Assembly: GCA_013398275.1 (NCBI GenBank)
Contig: VZSE01001839.1
Coordinates: forward strand, 192,206 to 256,205
Origin: Promerops cafer
Taxonomy: Eukaryota > Chordata > Aves > Passeriformes > Nectariniidae
Reading direction: 5' to 3'
Length of the DNA stretch: 64,000 nucleotides
This document shows positions 49,701-63,103 of the stretch, in pieces (within the stretch, counting starts at the first letter, position 1; the number at the start of each line of letters is the position of its first letter). The position numbers and the translations under genes are program-made. The notes under the pieces are model-generated. The model ran no database searches. It was not told the origin of the DNA and saw only the letters and a program-made list of their open reading frames with translations.

Positions 49701-52700
49701 CTCATGGTCATCTACAAGCTGCTGTCTGAAAGGCTGCAGCAGCCAGCCAGCTGTGTCCAAGAGCCTTCCCATGGCTGAGGATCAGCCAGGCTACTGCTTC
49801 AACCACACCTCCCTTCCCCATGTCAGAAAAATAATTCTACTCCAGAGTATCTGGAGGATCTTCACCCACACGAGATACTTTAACATATAACAAACACTTG
49901 GATATTTGTGGTCTCTCAAGAGACTCAGGAACCCACACCTAACGGGGGAAACTGAGGAACAAAAACTTCCAGAAAAGCCACCAACACAAGCAGCTCAGGG
50001 CAACAATTGTGCTGCACAGGCAGCAAAAGCCTCACATTGTTCTCCAGTCCCTCGATGACTTCGATGCCGTTGTGGCTGAGGTACAACTCCCGCAAATTGA
50101 CCAGGCTCTGCAGCCCCTCAATCTTGGTCAGACGGTTATTCTGCAATGCAGCAGGCTCTTTAGTACCACTCCAGACAAACCCAAACCCACGTGATTCCCT
50201 GGGGGAAAACCATTTCTCTAAAGCATGGCTGGGAAGGGGAAATGGTCTGCTGGGGCCCACAGTGACCTTGTGAGCTCAGCTGTTTGATCTCTGCACCACT
50301 GATGCATGAGGAAGTTCCATGGGACTCCCAGCCTCCAGCAAGAATCAGACTCTGACCTTCCCATCAAAAGTTGCAGCCTGGAAGTTTTTGGCTTGGTGCC
50401 TTAACAAACAACAGGCCTATGCACAAACAGTGCTCATGTTGTAGGTCTTTACAAATGGGAAGGTCAGGGAGGAAGTGACACCACCTTAATCACACTGCAC
50501 TCTGTAGTTAACTCTTTATGTCCTACAGGATAATGGCACACACAGGTACCACAGCAGGTAGTCAGTGTGTCTTGCCAGCAGCTTTAAGAGATACCAGGAT
50601 GCACAAGAACTGTCATATGGATAAGAAGGAGACTTGGTGAAAGAAATTAGCTGAGTGTCTTTTATTCCACCTTTTAAAAAGGAAGAAGCTTTCAAAAGCT
50701 CATTAAGGACAGATTGCATTCAGCACAGGCTCGTTCACATCTCCTGCCTGTTCAGTAAGAAGGCAGTGACACTGAGCCACTGTCACTGTAAGGACTACCT
50801 GGCATAACAGTTCCAATGTTACTGTAATACATTAGGAAACAGTGTTTCAGGAAGTAAGGGATAACATTCATTTCCTGTTCTTTCTTCCATAAAAATCAAA
50901 TATCTGTTTTACAATTTTATCAGTGTCTGTCAATCCCAAGTAGCATGAAAGGATGAAAAAAGACAAGACAAAGAATATCACACTTCCTTCCAGTACAGGA
51001 GTTTGACTCTAACACTGCAGACCTGCTAATGGGGGGCTTACAAGAAGGCTGCAGAGGGATTTTTCACAAGGATGTGCAGTGACAGGACAAGGGGGAATGG
51101 CCTTAAGCTGAAGGAAGGCAGGTTTAAATTAGATGTTAGGAAGAAATTTTTCTCTGTGAGGGTGGGGAGGCCCTGGATCCCTGAAGTGTCCAAGGTGGGA
51201 GCTCAGGATGCAACCTGGGATGGTGGAAGGTGTCCTGCCCATTTCAGGGGGGTGGAACAAGACAGTCTTTAAGGTTCCTTCCAACCCCAGCCTTTCTGGG
51301 AATTGTGATTCAGAAGAGCTGATCCTATCTCACAGGGTGGTTCATGTCAGCAAGGCTTTCCAGAACACAACCAGTACCTGTATACTGAGCACAGTCAGGT
51401 TTGTCAGTGCATCCAAGTTCTGCAGCTTGGTGATTTTATTCTTCCCAAGGAACAGACTGTCAAGATTAGCCAAGGAGTCGATGTTTTCAATCACCTGTGA
51501 AACAACCAGAGGAGACAGTGTTACTGCAAAACTCCACCTGGTAGATGTGGCTGTCACTCTGTAGCCACATTATAACCATGTGGTGTATCCTGGGTAGAAG
51601 ATACTCATTTGTGAAGCAAAAAAAAAAAGCTGTCACTAGTGATTGGGAAGAGAATCTGGGAAGAAAAAACACAATTTGTAAATTTAGTCCTGCACATCAG
51701 TGATTGTAAAACACAGAGGCAAGTAATTCAGCTTCTGTGCCACAAGCAAAATTAACTGTCTCACAGGTGTGTGTGTGTGTTAATAGATTTAACTACTGGC
51801 TATACAGTCATGCTTCTGGCAGAACACCCCCACAGCAGCCTGAGTGATGTACACTTTTTAAATACACATGCAACTGGGAGAATACAGACACTGTACCAGT
51901 CTAGCTCAAGCTCAGCCTTCAGGAAGAGAAAATAAGGATTTCTGTGAAGCATCAAGGATATTACAAAGGAAGGGAGAAAGCATGAACAGAAGAGCAAAAG
52001 CAGGGAAAAAAAGGGAAAGGGGTGAGATTACAAAAGACTCCTGCAAACAAAAGGAAATACTTCTATTTCACAGGGGAAAAGCCTCTGAATCAAAAAACCA
52101 AGATGCTGTTAAAAGTGACAAGGATTTTACAACCAGACTTCAGCTCACAGTATGGACACAGACACACCCAGAGCTGTGTGTCTGTGCTCAGGTAGGCTGT
52201 GACACCTCAGCTTTTCCACATGCCTGCCAAAATTTCAAATTAGTAGTGCTGGGGAGCCAGGCCACTGAGTTCTAGCACCACTGGATAACTCTGTGTGTTT
52301 ACCTGAGCATGAAATAACATAAGGAAGAAGATGATGGACACTCAGGAAAGGAGAGAAGCTTTTCAACCTCTATCCTGCAACTTCCAGAAGACTGAACATA
52401 CAGTGTTAATCAGCTCAAATTGGCATTCATCCCCCTTCTAGACTATGGACTTAGCCCTGTTTTGACCTTGCAAGAAAAATTATAGATTTGTTGCTCATTG
52501 GCAGCTTCTCCAGCCCTGAGGAAGAAATACTGATGACTCAGTACAGGTAGAGGAATGGAACAGATGGACACGAGGGGACAAAAACCTAAGAACAAGTAAA
52601 GAAATGCTTACATTACAGCTGCCTCAGTGCAACTTTAAGAAAAAAAGCATTAAATATGTCAGCTCAGGCATAAAGCTCCCCTCCCCAAAAGAAACAGAGC

Positions 52701-55700
52701 AAGAAGTGCTAAGTCATGAGGGAGCCAAGAACATTGCCTGTAGAGTCCACAGGCTTGTGCCTTAAAGAGTTAAGGGTATGTCCAGCTGTAGAGCATACAG
52801 CCAGGGCACCCTACACCACAAGAAAAGTAGCCCAGGAGTTCTAGGTACCCCCAGGCAGCATGAGATTTCTTTGTGCCAAGCCATGTTACAGGTTACTCAC
52901 TCCAATAAAGCAATTAGAAGCATATAACACTGCTGTTTGAAGAATTCAGAATGGAATTAACAGACAAACAGAAAAAAGCCCTCTAAAAATAAAGTAATTT
53001 TAAAAGCTTGTGTTACCCATACAGTGACAATTTTGGGGTTTTTTTGTTTGTTCTGTTAATATGCTCAGGCTCAACATGGAGAAAACACACATAAAATAAA
53101 TCTAATCTTATTGTTAAAAAGATATTCCTTGGCTAGACAACATTATTGACAATGTACTGCCTAAGTATCAATTCAGAAGTCTAGCTGGATTTCTTTTTTT
53201 CACAGATGATAATGATGCTTAGACACAGAATACAGAACAGTTTTGTTTAACCCAACTTTTGTAATGTAAGGATCAGTGTGCTGAGCCTGCTCTGCTTCTG
53301 AAAAAAGCCAAGTGCTTCTCTCCATAACTCCTGTTCCCCCATCCTATGCAAACTCTAAGGTTCCTAACCCCTCATCTGACCTGGCTGATGTTCTCACACT
53401 CTAGATTTATCTCCCTAAATAATTTCATTTCCAAAGCAGAAATTCCTGGAAAACAATTCAGTCCAGTTTGGCTTTAGGAGCAAACCAAAATTTTTCCTCT
53501 TCAAAAAGGCAGCACACATTTCTGCCTTAGAAGGCTGTTTTTAACAGCTGAAGTTTCCTTCCTTTCTGCAAAGGCAAGTGTTCTTCCACGAGTCCTGAAA
53601 CAAAAAGGACAAACAGATCTTTTCCTAATCTTTCAGCATAACAAGTAATTTCTCAGAGACTATAAATGGGCAACACCAACTTACACCACATTGAAATGCA
53701 CTCATCTTTTATGAGTATTTTCTAAAGAGCATGTAATTTAAAAAGCTTTTTAAAAAAAAGCTTATTTTGCATGTTGCAGTTCTTTAGTGTCATCTGTCTG
53801 ACCAGTTCTCTTGTGAACTGAGCAAATACAGGGAATCATACCTTAGGGACAGAGGAGACTACTCATAACTGCTCTCCTGTAAGTGGCACAGATTTTAAAT
53901 TGAAAAAGCCACAATCTGCACATTAAAATCCAAAAGCAATCAGCAGTACAGTACCAAGTTTTATGTTTTAAAGGCATTCCAGAGCAAAGCCTCAAGAAAA
54001 TCTTTTTCCTGAACAAGACTGACTGCCATAGCAGGCTGTCAATTGCACCTGCAAATCAAACTCATTCTGTTTTCAATAGAAAACATGGACTCAGCACCAG
54101 TCTGTAGAAAGGTAAGAGAAAACAATTGCTAGTTTTGAAAGGCTTGGCTCTCTAGCAGGAAGAAACCATCACCTGCAAAAGGAAACACAGAGGGGATATA
54201 TGAGTTCATTAAAGACAAAAATTCACAAATGGTGATTTAGTAGCCAGGGGCTAATGCATAATGAAAGGCTCCAGCATGCACAGCAATAAGCACAGTGAGT
54301 GATTTGAACAATAAAAACCAACAAAATTGCAAATCAAAGTGCAGTGCACTTTCAGAAAATGCCAATATGACACCAAAGAGCTGGAAACTCTCCAGCCAAC
54401 ACCTCACAGAGCAAACCTACCCGAATTCGATTGGACCCCAACTCCAACATCTGGAGCATCTGCAAGTTGCTCAAATTCTCAATTTTGGTGATTTTGTTGT
54501 TGACAAGGAAGAGTTTTTTAAGTTGGGTAAGCCGATCTAGTCCTTCAATGTGTCTCAGAACATTAAAGGAGATGTCCAGGATCCTGAGGTAAAACAAACC
54601 AAAGGTCTCATCAGGCATGGATGATTCTGAAACAGGCACTTGTAAATTGGTGGGCAATCTCCCTGTCTGCAGAGATCAAGCCTTTGCTAGGCCTTGAAGC
54701 TAAAGTCATGAATGCAATTTCTTTTTATCAGAAAATACAACAAATAAAACTTTCAAAATACTTCTGCAGTGTTAGCAAAAAAAAAAATAAAATCACCTGC
54801 CACGTGCAGAAAACAGCCATTATTTTGCCCAGCCGTGGAGCTGCCATGGTGGGAAGAAGCCAACCTGCATTTTCCTTGGGAAAGGTACCTGCCTACAAGA
54901 TCTGCCTCTGACAGGACCATGCCAAGGGCAGGCAGCAGTTGTGATGGTGAGAAGTGGGCCAGCCCTGCCCCAGTGGGAAGTTTTGTAATGTACCTCCAGA
55001 GTGATCCAGGCAAGTGCCAGAAGCTCAGAAACTTGGAAGGGTGCTTACTCCTTCCCTAAAACTCTTCAAAAAAAAAACCCAGAACCAAACCTTACCTGAA
55101 ATCTCTTGTCATTTTTGCAGGAATCAAAACCTGCTACACAGAGCTCTCACTGCAAGAGCAAGGGCCTGAGAGCTCCCACACCTGTGTGGAAGCTGCAACC
55201 ACCTGCCACTCTCACTGCCTTACACAGCACAGGTTTCATTTCCAGCTGCCTGTCCCTGGGGAGCTCCAGAATAATGAAACTTGTTTACTGCACAGGTTAA
55301 ATATCAATAGAGAACAGACATTATCCCTCACAGAGCACCAGAATAAATTCTGAGAGAGGCTTGTGTGATAAACACTGGAATAAGTCCAGCATGAGTAACA
55401 CAGTGAGGAGCAAACCACCCCCAACCTAATCCTGCTGGTTCCCCTGGACTCACTCAAGGTCCACCAGAGACTCCAAGTTCTCAATCTTCCGAATTTGATT
55501 GTCGTAGAGATCCAGCTCCCGCAAGGTCTGCAGCTGCTCCAGGTTTTCAATGTGCTTAATCAAGTTCTGACGGAGACACAGAGTCTAATTGTTGAGGAAA
55601 AGTTTGGAAAGAAAGAGGAAAATGGATATCAAGGATTGCATGTAATGCCCTTTGGCTTACAGACAAAAAGGTGTGTGTCAGAGTTTCCACATTAAGTTTT

Positions 55701-58700
55701 GCTCGGGAATTTGTTGGGTTGTTAGTGGTTTGTTGGGTTTTGTTTGATTGTTTCTTTTTTTACTACAATCTTTTCTTGGTATACTCTCATTCTACAGAAG
55801 GAAATCTTTCAACCACAATGGTCAGACACAGTAACAGCAGTCCAGAGAGGCTACATAATCTCCAATCTTGGAGAAACAATCAAAAGCTTAACTGGAGAAG
55901 GCCTTAAGCACCATGTTCTACCTGGGCCTGCTTTGAGGGCTCTACTGTAGACCTCCAGAGATCCTTTACCATCCACATTATTCTATGTTCAGTCTGCTGT
56001 GCTAGTCCAGGATGTGCCCTGATGCACTGTCTCTCATCCACTTCTAAAACAAACTTGCAAAATCTCAAGATTTTTATTACTACTTGACAAATAGGTAAAC
56101 ACTACCTTCTTCAGCAAAAAATGAAGCAAACTCACTAAATCTCAGCCAAGAAGACTCTCTTGTATAGATGTATAGGTAACCTTTGTATAGGTTACAGCCA
56201 TAAAATCCCCAGTTGCAAGAGGCATTTTCTATTCCCCAGGACTGTTACCTTCACTTTCTTGAGCACCTCAAATCCTTCAATCTTCCCAATTCGGAAATGG
56301 TTCAAGTCAACATCCTTAAAGAGAAATGAAGGGATTTAGCAGTTGTTTCAAAACAAATCTGGTCTTCAAAGATCAACCTGATACTTTGTTCCAAGGACAT
56401 CATAGTCTTACAAAAGGTGTAGCTCATTAAAACTTGCCTTTAAAGAGCATTTGTAAAATGGGTTTGGCACATGATTTTACCACCACAACTGAGACACACG
56501 GCCTGAACTTGTCAACTGCAAATGCAGCATGTGCAAAATGCAACAGCCCTGAGTCCAAGCATTACCAAAATTAGAAATCTTCAGAAATTTACTGAGATGG
56601 AAAAAATCTTGCATAAATAAAGTTTTGCATAAAGTTCTCTTACCTACTTTGCTAGGGCTTAACCAGAATTTAAGTTGCCATTTCCAGTTCCAGGCCTCAG
56701 ATGAGCAGGAATCACTGACGGTTTGAATAACCAGTGGTTCTGGGAATTCTTAATTCTGAGGTTCTTAATTCTGCACTGGCAATCAGCTGAGGCACTCCCC
56801 ATCTGTGCTGTTCAGCCCCAGATGCTCCAGTTTTGAAAGTCAAAGAGAAACAGAGCACTTCCCCACCCCAGCTCAAACCCTCTGCTGCTAACAGGCTCAC
56901 AAGGTTGGTGATGCCAAGGCACTGGGCTGGGTAAGTCCCTGTGCCTGTTCCAAATCACAGGGCTCACAGCAGCAAACAGCTCACTGAACACACTCCCTGA
57001 AGCTCATAGCCCAGCAATACCTCTTGCAGCACAGACACAATTTCAGTGCATCTATGCTTAATTTAAAATTCTAAAATACTAACAAAATGTCCCAGCTAGC
57101 GATGAAAAATCAAACACCTCTACTTCTAAAGGCTCTGAATCAGTTCTGGGGAGGATCACAGTAGCCAGCACCTTCAGAAGAATTAGATCTTTTAATCAGG
57201 TTTCAATACTTGCCTTTGCCTACCTTTGCTTCCTGCCGTATAAAGGACAAAAATCTGCCTTTACCTCAGCTTCTGGGTCCAGGCTAATAGTCTCCATGTC
57301 CACTGGTGTCTCCGCTTCTCCTGCAGAAGCAAACACATCACCAACTTCTGTACCAGACAGCCAAAGGCAGGATAACAGCCAACATCCAGACAGAAATGCT
57401 CCTCAGGAGAAGAAACACGTGAGAGGCACAGCTCAGACATTCTGCTTCATTAAAACCATGAGAGCTCCTTATGGAAAAAAACTTCCTTAGCAGCAGGATT
57501 TCATGCTCAGATGCAAAAGACACACAGATCAGCACCTTCTTGTGTCAACCTGCCTGTGTGGCTGCTGAAAACTGCAGGCTCAAGAGTGGGCAGGATGCCT
57601 TTCCTTCACACCTGGGGCCATCATCCCTTTGAAGATACCCCATCCAAAGTGTCTGTGCTCCTCTGACAACATAGTAAAACCTTGCCAAGAAGGCATTGTA
57701 AGAGTCTGGTGAGATGACCAGCAATGACCAAGCATCTCAACAATCCCACCCTTCAGGGTTTTTTTATTAGCACTGCCACTTTATGTCAGTGCTGTGAACA
57801 CTTTTGCATGGATCTCCTTTCCTTTGTTTGGCTGAACTCTCTACTATGCCAGACAACACTGTTTATCCCTCTGCATGAACTTCCTTGGGAAATGCTTTTA
57901 TAGCTTTGGAAAACACCCCAGCATTTGCTGTGCTTCTACCACAGCACACGAGGGAGGGAAATTTACTGGAGAATTCATGCTGAATAATTCATGCCCATTC
58001 CCATTTGTTGGAGATGGTGTGCTGGTTGCATCAATTTCTGAAGAAAAACAAAAGTCTGATTCAGCTTTGCAAACTGACACACAACACACAGGATTTTTCT
58101 GCTTCATGTACAAACCTTCTCTGGGTGCTACCAAAAACTCAAGCAACTTTAATTCCAGTCACATCCCAAAGGCTTTGCACTAATTCCTGCATGTATGCAA
58201 GCTCATTCCCTTAACCCAGTAGCAGTGACTATTTTCACAGCCCAGCATGGTTACAACATCCCTGTAAATGTCAAGTACTCCTATTTAATGAGTGTTTCTC
58301 CTGCTAATGCTTGGCCTTGTAAGTAGGCACAAACAGTACCAGCATCACCATTTTTAATGCTACCATCCAGCTCCATGGGTTTTATGGCCAACAGATCATC
58401 ACTGAGCTTCCTGTATTTGGGCTCTTGCTCTTGCCTGGCCATTTAAACAGGAAAGAGACTCACTGAGCTGATTCACAGAAGTTAAGACTGGAAAAGCAAT
58501 CCTCATATTTCTATTTTTTTTTTTTAATAGCACGAATTAGCAGGAAATATAAATTATATTTTGGGAATGCAAAATGAGCTGGTTGTCTTGGGGATGTTGA
58601 ACAGCAAGATAGAAATGCCACCAAAAATTGACACACATACATGTGCCTGTCAGCAATTAGCAGTGAGCAACGCCTGCTTTTTCTTATTTTAGTTCCATAT

Positions 58701-61700
58701 CAGGAGCTCTGCACTTCAGCAAGGGAGTGGGATACCCCACCCTGCTGCTATCAAGGCTGTACCTCTTTGACCTGTTTCTTGGGTGCAAAGACTGTCAGTG
58801 AGAAGTGCTCCAAGCCTTGCTGAATTTACAGCCCACAGGAACAGTGCCCAGGTTTGGAACAACAGTTATTTGAGATACCACACAAAAAAACCCCAAATTA
58901 TGCCCCTTGTATTGAGTCATACTGGCAGTAACTTAGTGTTCATGGTGAAGGAACTTTTTGAGTTTCAAATCCTTTGAGACTTTAAAGTTGTCCGACAGTA
59001 AAGCCAATCATGCACTTGGTAAAAAAAAAAAAAATCTTCAGCAAAAAACCCCATTCAAGTAAAAAAAAAAATCTTTGTTTGGCTAGGAAGCTTGAACATT
59101 TTAATTTACAAACACTTGATTTAGGTGATATGTTAAACACTCTGTTCTGGGGCCTGTCAAAGGGTAGCTCCTCTTAATTTTGACATACAGCTTTGAGAGA
59201 CCACTCATGATAGCCAGTGTGGAAAACAGCACTCAAATCCAAAGCTGCAAAACCAAATCACACAGGATACACATTGAATTCACTAAAAGAAATTTAAAAC
59301 TGAACACACAGGCAGTGCTGTTGTGTACTAAAGTCAAATGTCATGAAGTCCATGCAGTGTGTATAAAGCATTTAGCAGCCTGAGGGAGATGTGTATCTGG
59401 AATCAGCTGTAAATCAGTATTGGTATGGAAATGTTAAAATACATTTTCTCTCAAAGAACAGAAAAAGGAAAAAGGAAAGAAGATAAAAATGGTTCTAGCA
59501 AATTTACAGTCATTTATATGTCATTTATGAACTGACTGGATATTAAAAAACCCCTAAACTGACCCTCCTACAAGCACTTTACAGCCAGGACTGCAATTTC
59601 CCTTGCAAATTGCTTTACTCCACAGTTCTCAATGGAAAAAAAAAGCCATCACTCTGGCAGTGAAGTTTCCTAAGAGAATTTTTGTGTAACCTATGCCTGC
59701 AAGCCACATGCCTTTGCAGAGGTGGAAAAAAAAAATTCCACCATTCAGAAAACCCAAATTCCACAGTGGGAACAGTCATTACCAAGTTATGTAAGTTCAC
59801 AGTACCACAAGCATTTCAATCAACAAAAAGCCTAACTACACTTTTGAAGTGCATATGCATGAAGAATATTATAAATAGCTCAGTTATATGCTTTCTAACC
59901 AGAGGCTCTATTCCTCAGAGAATTAGCTAAATGATGAATTTGAAATTTCAGCTGCTCGAGCTCTTTCTCCTTAAGATCTTCCGTGAAAAAAATGTGGAAA
60001 ACTCATCATTTTCCTTTCAGCTGAGAAACTCAAAGCTGGCTGTGGAAACTATCTTGAATGTTCAAAAATTATTCCTCTGCTTGGTTCCTGCCCTAGTTTT
60101 CTGAATGCTTACAGTTTGGAAAAAGTAACAATACAGTCATTATATTAAACAGCACACAAATGTAATTCAGCAAACAAATCTGAATGTGTTTTTCTTGCTT
60201 TCACTAGGGTAAAAGTACATCACATCTGTATTTCCTTTCATAAAATTCCCAAGGGAACAATGTGCAAAATACAGCCTCCAACACACAGCTAAATCATGGC
60301 AGCTGAGCAAACATTCAGGATTCCAGGCATGCAAAGGAAAACTGTCTAATCTGCATGGTTCTGTCAACTGCACAGTTTGCAAAGCCTATGGAAGAGAATG
60401 TCTTTATTAATATTTAGGGGTTTAAATCATCAACAACAAATTAGACCTATATAGAATGCATTTAGTTATGAGATGAGATTTAAAATTCTAGTAACAATTT
60501 ACTAGTTTGAAAAATACTTTGGCAAATCCCAACACGCAAGGTTAGGACGAGGAGGGACCCACTGGAAGAACCAAAATTTTTGTTTCATTATTTCCCTTCC
60601 AGTAGCCCCATAATAATAACATGGACATCTCTGTCTAAAGAATGATGTTACACTTCAGACTGCAGCAAAAGCTTGGCTCAAATCACCACACAGGGTCTGC
60701 AGAAATGGATCTGCTCTGGCAGGTCCCATGCAAGCCACTGAAAACCCTTCCATCAAACACCCACAGGCTTGAAAGTCTGTCAATATTTCTACCCCATGTT
60801 CTAGTGAGATCAGCAGGAAAAGTTTAAACCCAAGAGGATTCTAAGATATAATTTTAGAACTTTTAAATTAAAACAATAAAAGGGACAGGTTCCTTCAATC
60901 CATCTAGAAATAGTCTTCGTTGCCTTCCAAAGGAACCTGGCAATTCTTTAGGCAAAAAGCTACATAAACTAAGGCAGATTTATGAAAAGCTCCTCATGAT
61001 AACTTCTGATGAAAATATCCAGCATCTTCCCACATAAAGTTTCTAAATTTCCATAAAAGAAAAATATGAATAAAGATGGCTTGCATTTTGATATCAAATA
61101 TTTCAAAGAGAAACACGGATGGATAAATAAAGAAGCAAAAAAAAAAAAAATCAAAGGCCTAATATTAGCAGTTCCATAAAAAGCAGGCAACTTTATTCTA
61201 GCAACGGTAACACTGCAATTTATTGAAATGTCAAGAAGATGGCTCTAGGGCAGGTTGCCATGGATACCCAGCCAGGAGGAGCACAGGGGGCAGCTGCAGG
61301 CTGTGCACACGCGGCCGGGACTCCTGGAGGCAGTGCTGAGGCTGACACGGTACCTGCGGAGTTCTCGCCGTTCTGCTCATCCCGCAGGCTCTGCTGGCTG
61401 AGCTCTGTCACCAAGCGAACCGCCTGCTTCCTCCCCTCCTCGTCTCCCGACTCCTCCGACTCGATCCTCTTATGAACTGCACGAGACACAGAAGGGCAGA
61501 GTTAGGCTTTTCCCAGCGGCGGGGCACAGGGGAGGAGTAGCAAGCAGATAAAATAACCAGGATTCACATAAACGACTACGCAGTTAGTAGAAATCCTAAG
61601 TTAACTAAATGAAAGGTTTAGTCTTAAATAAAAGGCCTCTTACCCCTTGTTTCTACTTTGATTTTGGATGCACTTTTTCCTCCCATCACATCTTCCTAAA

Positions 61701-62419
61701 ACCAACAATCTGGGAAGAAGACTGGAGGAAAAAGGAAATTTCTTAGATCAATGAAGTGCAATTCCAAAGATTACGGAGATGGAATTAGAACGATTACATT
61801 TTAAGAGCTTTTAGAAAAAAAAAAAAATCAGTATCATGTACAATAGTACCAATGACACAAAGAAGTGAAGGCATCAATAAAAAAAATCCTCGCAGATAAG
61901 AGCAACCGTCTCCCCAGAACAACCTGCCAGGTCCCTTCACGTCTACCGAGCCACAGCTCCGGTGGCCACCCTGTGCTGGACCAGAAGAAGCTCCTCGCTC
62001 CTCGCTGGCCCCCCTCAGTATTTGCTCTCGTTTCACCAGGGGACTAAGGAAAAGCAGCGCCATCCAGAAGGCTTCCTTCTCGTTATCTTTACTTTTTACG
62101 TCACGGCCATCTCCACAACCCCACTCCTTCTCCCTGTGGCACATGGAGCCCCCGGGCATCCCGCCATGCGGTCACACACACCGGCCCCCCGACAGGGCCT
62201 GGCCCCCTGGGCAGTGGCCCTGGGGCTGGACACACGGCGGCTGCACGACCGCGGAGGGACCACAAGCCCCCCCCGGCGCTCAGCTGGCAGCCGCACAGCC
62301 CGGAGGCGGCGCTCGAGCAGCCGGCCGCACCACCCCGACCCCCGCAGGCTCCGCAGCAGCCCCGGCGGGCTCTCACCCTCCATCATCTCCTGCGGCCCCG
62401 CTCCGCTCTCCGCCGCCAT
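46749..62419 (-). CDS. PPP1R7: Protein phosphatase 1 regulatory subunit 7 (SDS22), complete, ten coding exons
   Basis: SDS22 binds the catalytic subunit of protein phosphatase 1 and regulates its maturation and mitotic activity in nucleus and cytosol. Exons in coding order: 62419-62377, 61476-61354, 57320-57265, 56314-56249, 55584-55454, 54583-54421, 51494-51378, 50140-50036, 49186-49100 and 46925-46749. They join in frame into 1068 bases (355 residues; human 360). Residues 1-74 are an acidic N-terminus (ESEESGDEEG). About 75-310 are 22-residue leucine-rich repeats of the SDS22 type, and a C-terminal cap ends in RQIDATFVRF. All eight residues known as PP1 contacts in the human protein are kept: Asp143, Phe165, Glu187, Phe209, Asp275, Glu295, Trp297 and Tyr322 here. 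The start at 62419 matches mammals and has G at -3 and +4; an in-frame ATG also lies 57 bases upstream. Confidence 0.97.
51038..51314 (+). mobile_element. CR1 LINE 3' fragment in a PPP1R7 intron
   Basis: It has 'gcagtgacaggacaagggg', 'tttaaattagatgttagg', 'aagaaatttttctctg', and ends with 'aaggttccttccaacccc' and 'aattgtgattc', the sense CR1 terminus. It is inserted opposite to PPP1R7 transcription. Confidence 0.9.
51495..54420 (-). other. PPP1R7: Largest AT-rich intron block of PPP1R7
   Basis: This 2.9 kb intron has no exon signal or repeat family I recognise. It has a (GT)7 microsatellite at 51767-51781 and several poly(A) and poly(T) runs. Confidence 0.5.
55845..55995 (+). mobile_element. 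Old CR1 LINE 3' fragment in a PPP1R7 intron
   Basis: Diverged but collinear with CR1: 'aatctccaatcttggagaaac', 'aatcaaaagcttaactgga', 'ctgctttgagggctct', 'gtagacctccagagatcc' and 'attctatg'. Confidence 0.6.
57321..61353 (-). other. PPP1R7: PPP1R7 intron 2, no gene seen
   Basis: This 4.0 kb intron is AT-rich with short A or T homopolymers (for example 58517-58526, 59020-59033, 61138-61150). No exon is recognisable. Two poly(A) signals lie near its 5' end and are listed separately. Confidence 0.5.
61192..61224 (-). terminator. PPP1R7: Two intronic poly(A) signals in PPP1R7 intron 2
   Basis: AATAAA occurs twice on the minus strand, at 61224-61219 and 61197-61192, within 160 bases after coding exon 2. 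A T-rich stretch follows at 61151-61138. If exon 2 is not spliced, its frame stays open for 44 more codons and stops at 61222-61220, the TAA inside the first AATAAA. This could allow a short intronic-polyadenylation form; no expression evidence is available. Confidence 0.4.
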
Positions 62420-62472
62420 ATCGCTCCTCCTCCCACCGCCCCTTCCGGAAACCGCCTCCGCCGCCGCCGCGG

Positions 62473-62511
62473 CCAATCAGAGCCCGGCGCTGCCGCCGCG
62501 CCGCAGCCAAT
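62473..62511 (+). promoter_or_regulatory. Paired CCAAT boxes (NF-Y type)
   Basis: CCAAT at 62473-62477 (GGCCAATCAG, an optimal NF-Y site) and at 62507-62511 (AGCCAATCG) lie 34 bases apart, about three helical turns, just upstream of the PPP1R7 start codon. An inverted copy (ATTGG, 62815-62819) lies on the PASK side. Confidence 0.65.
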
Positions 62512-62904
62512 CGCCCGCAGGTGGCGCGCCCGGGAGGCNGCGTTACGCGCTGCTTTCGGCCTCGTCCTTCCGCCTACAAACCCTCGGGAGGAATAGCTAC
62601 CGCCCTGCGGAAGGGCCTTCTACCCGCAGCCTTCCGCCCGCGGAGCAGGTCGGCCGCGCTGCCTCGCGGAGCGCGGGGCACGGCGTGTGGCGGCGGCGGG
62701 GAGCGGGAGGCCGGCGGGAGCAACGAACACCCGGGCCCCTCGAGCTGTTTTGCCGCCTCCCGCGCTGGCGTCCCATTTGCTGCTCTCCGTGCCGCTCTCA
62801 CAACGCCTCTGCCCATTGGGTGCCGTGGCTGCCGAGTCCCGCCTGCCCTTCCCTCACGCCCTCCGCCTGTGGCGGGCCGCCCTGAGGAGCCGCGGCCCTG
62901 GCTC

Positions 62905-62924
62905 TGTCCTGTCCTGTCCTGTCC
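62905..62924. repeat. (TGTCC)4 microsatellite
   Basis: Four perfect copies of TGTCC lie in the PASK-side part of the promoter island. Confidence 0.85.
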
Positions 62925-63103
62925 CGGTGGGGCCCGCTGGCCGCGGGGGTCCGGGCGGCGCCTTGGGTGGGAGGGGAGGCTGTGCTACACTTGCTGATTC
63001 AAAACTGCGAATGACTTTCCAAATTACCCAAAGCTTTTGATTTCAAAACCAGCAGAAAGGGGGAGAGAATGCTGGCTGGGTGCTCAGCAGCTCTGACAGA
63101 AAG

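Larger units (their letters stand above)
62100..62990. promoter_or_regulatory. CpG-island bidirectional promoter of PPP1R7 and PASK
   Basis: This dense CpG island spans the PPP1R7 first exon (minus strand) and the region upstream of PASK (plus strand). Three CCAAT-type boxes sit between the two transcription units, as is usual for housekeeping divergent promoters. One ambiguous base (N) is at 62539. In human the two genes are also divergent neighbours. Confidence 0.8.
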
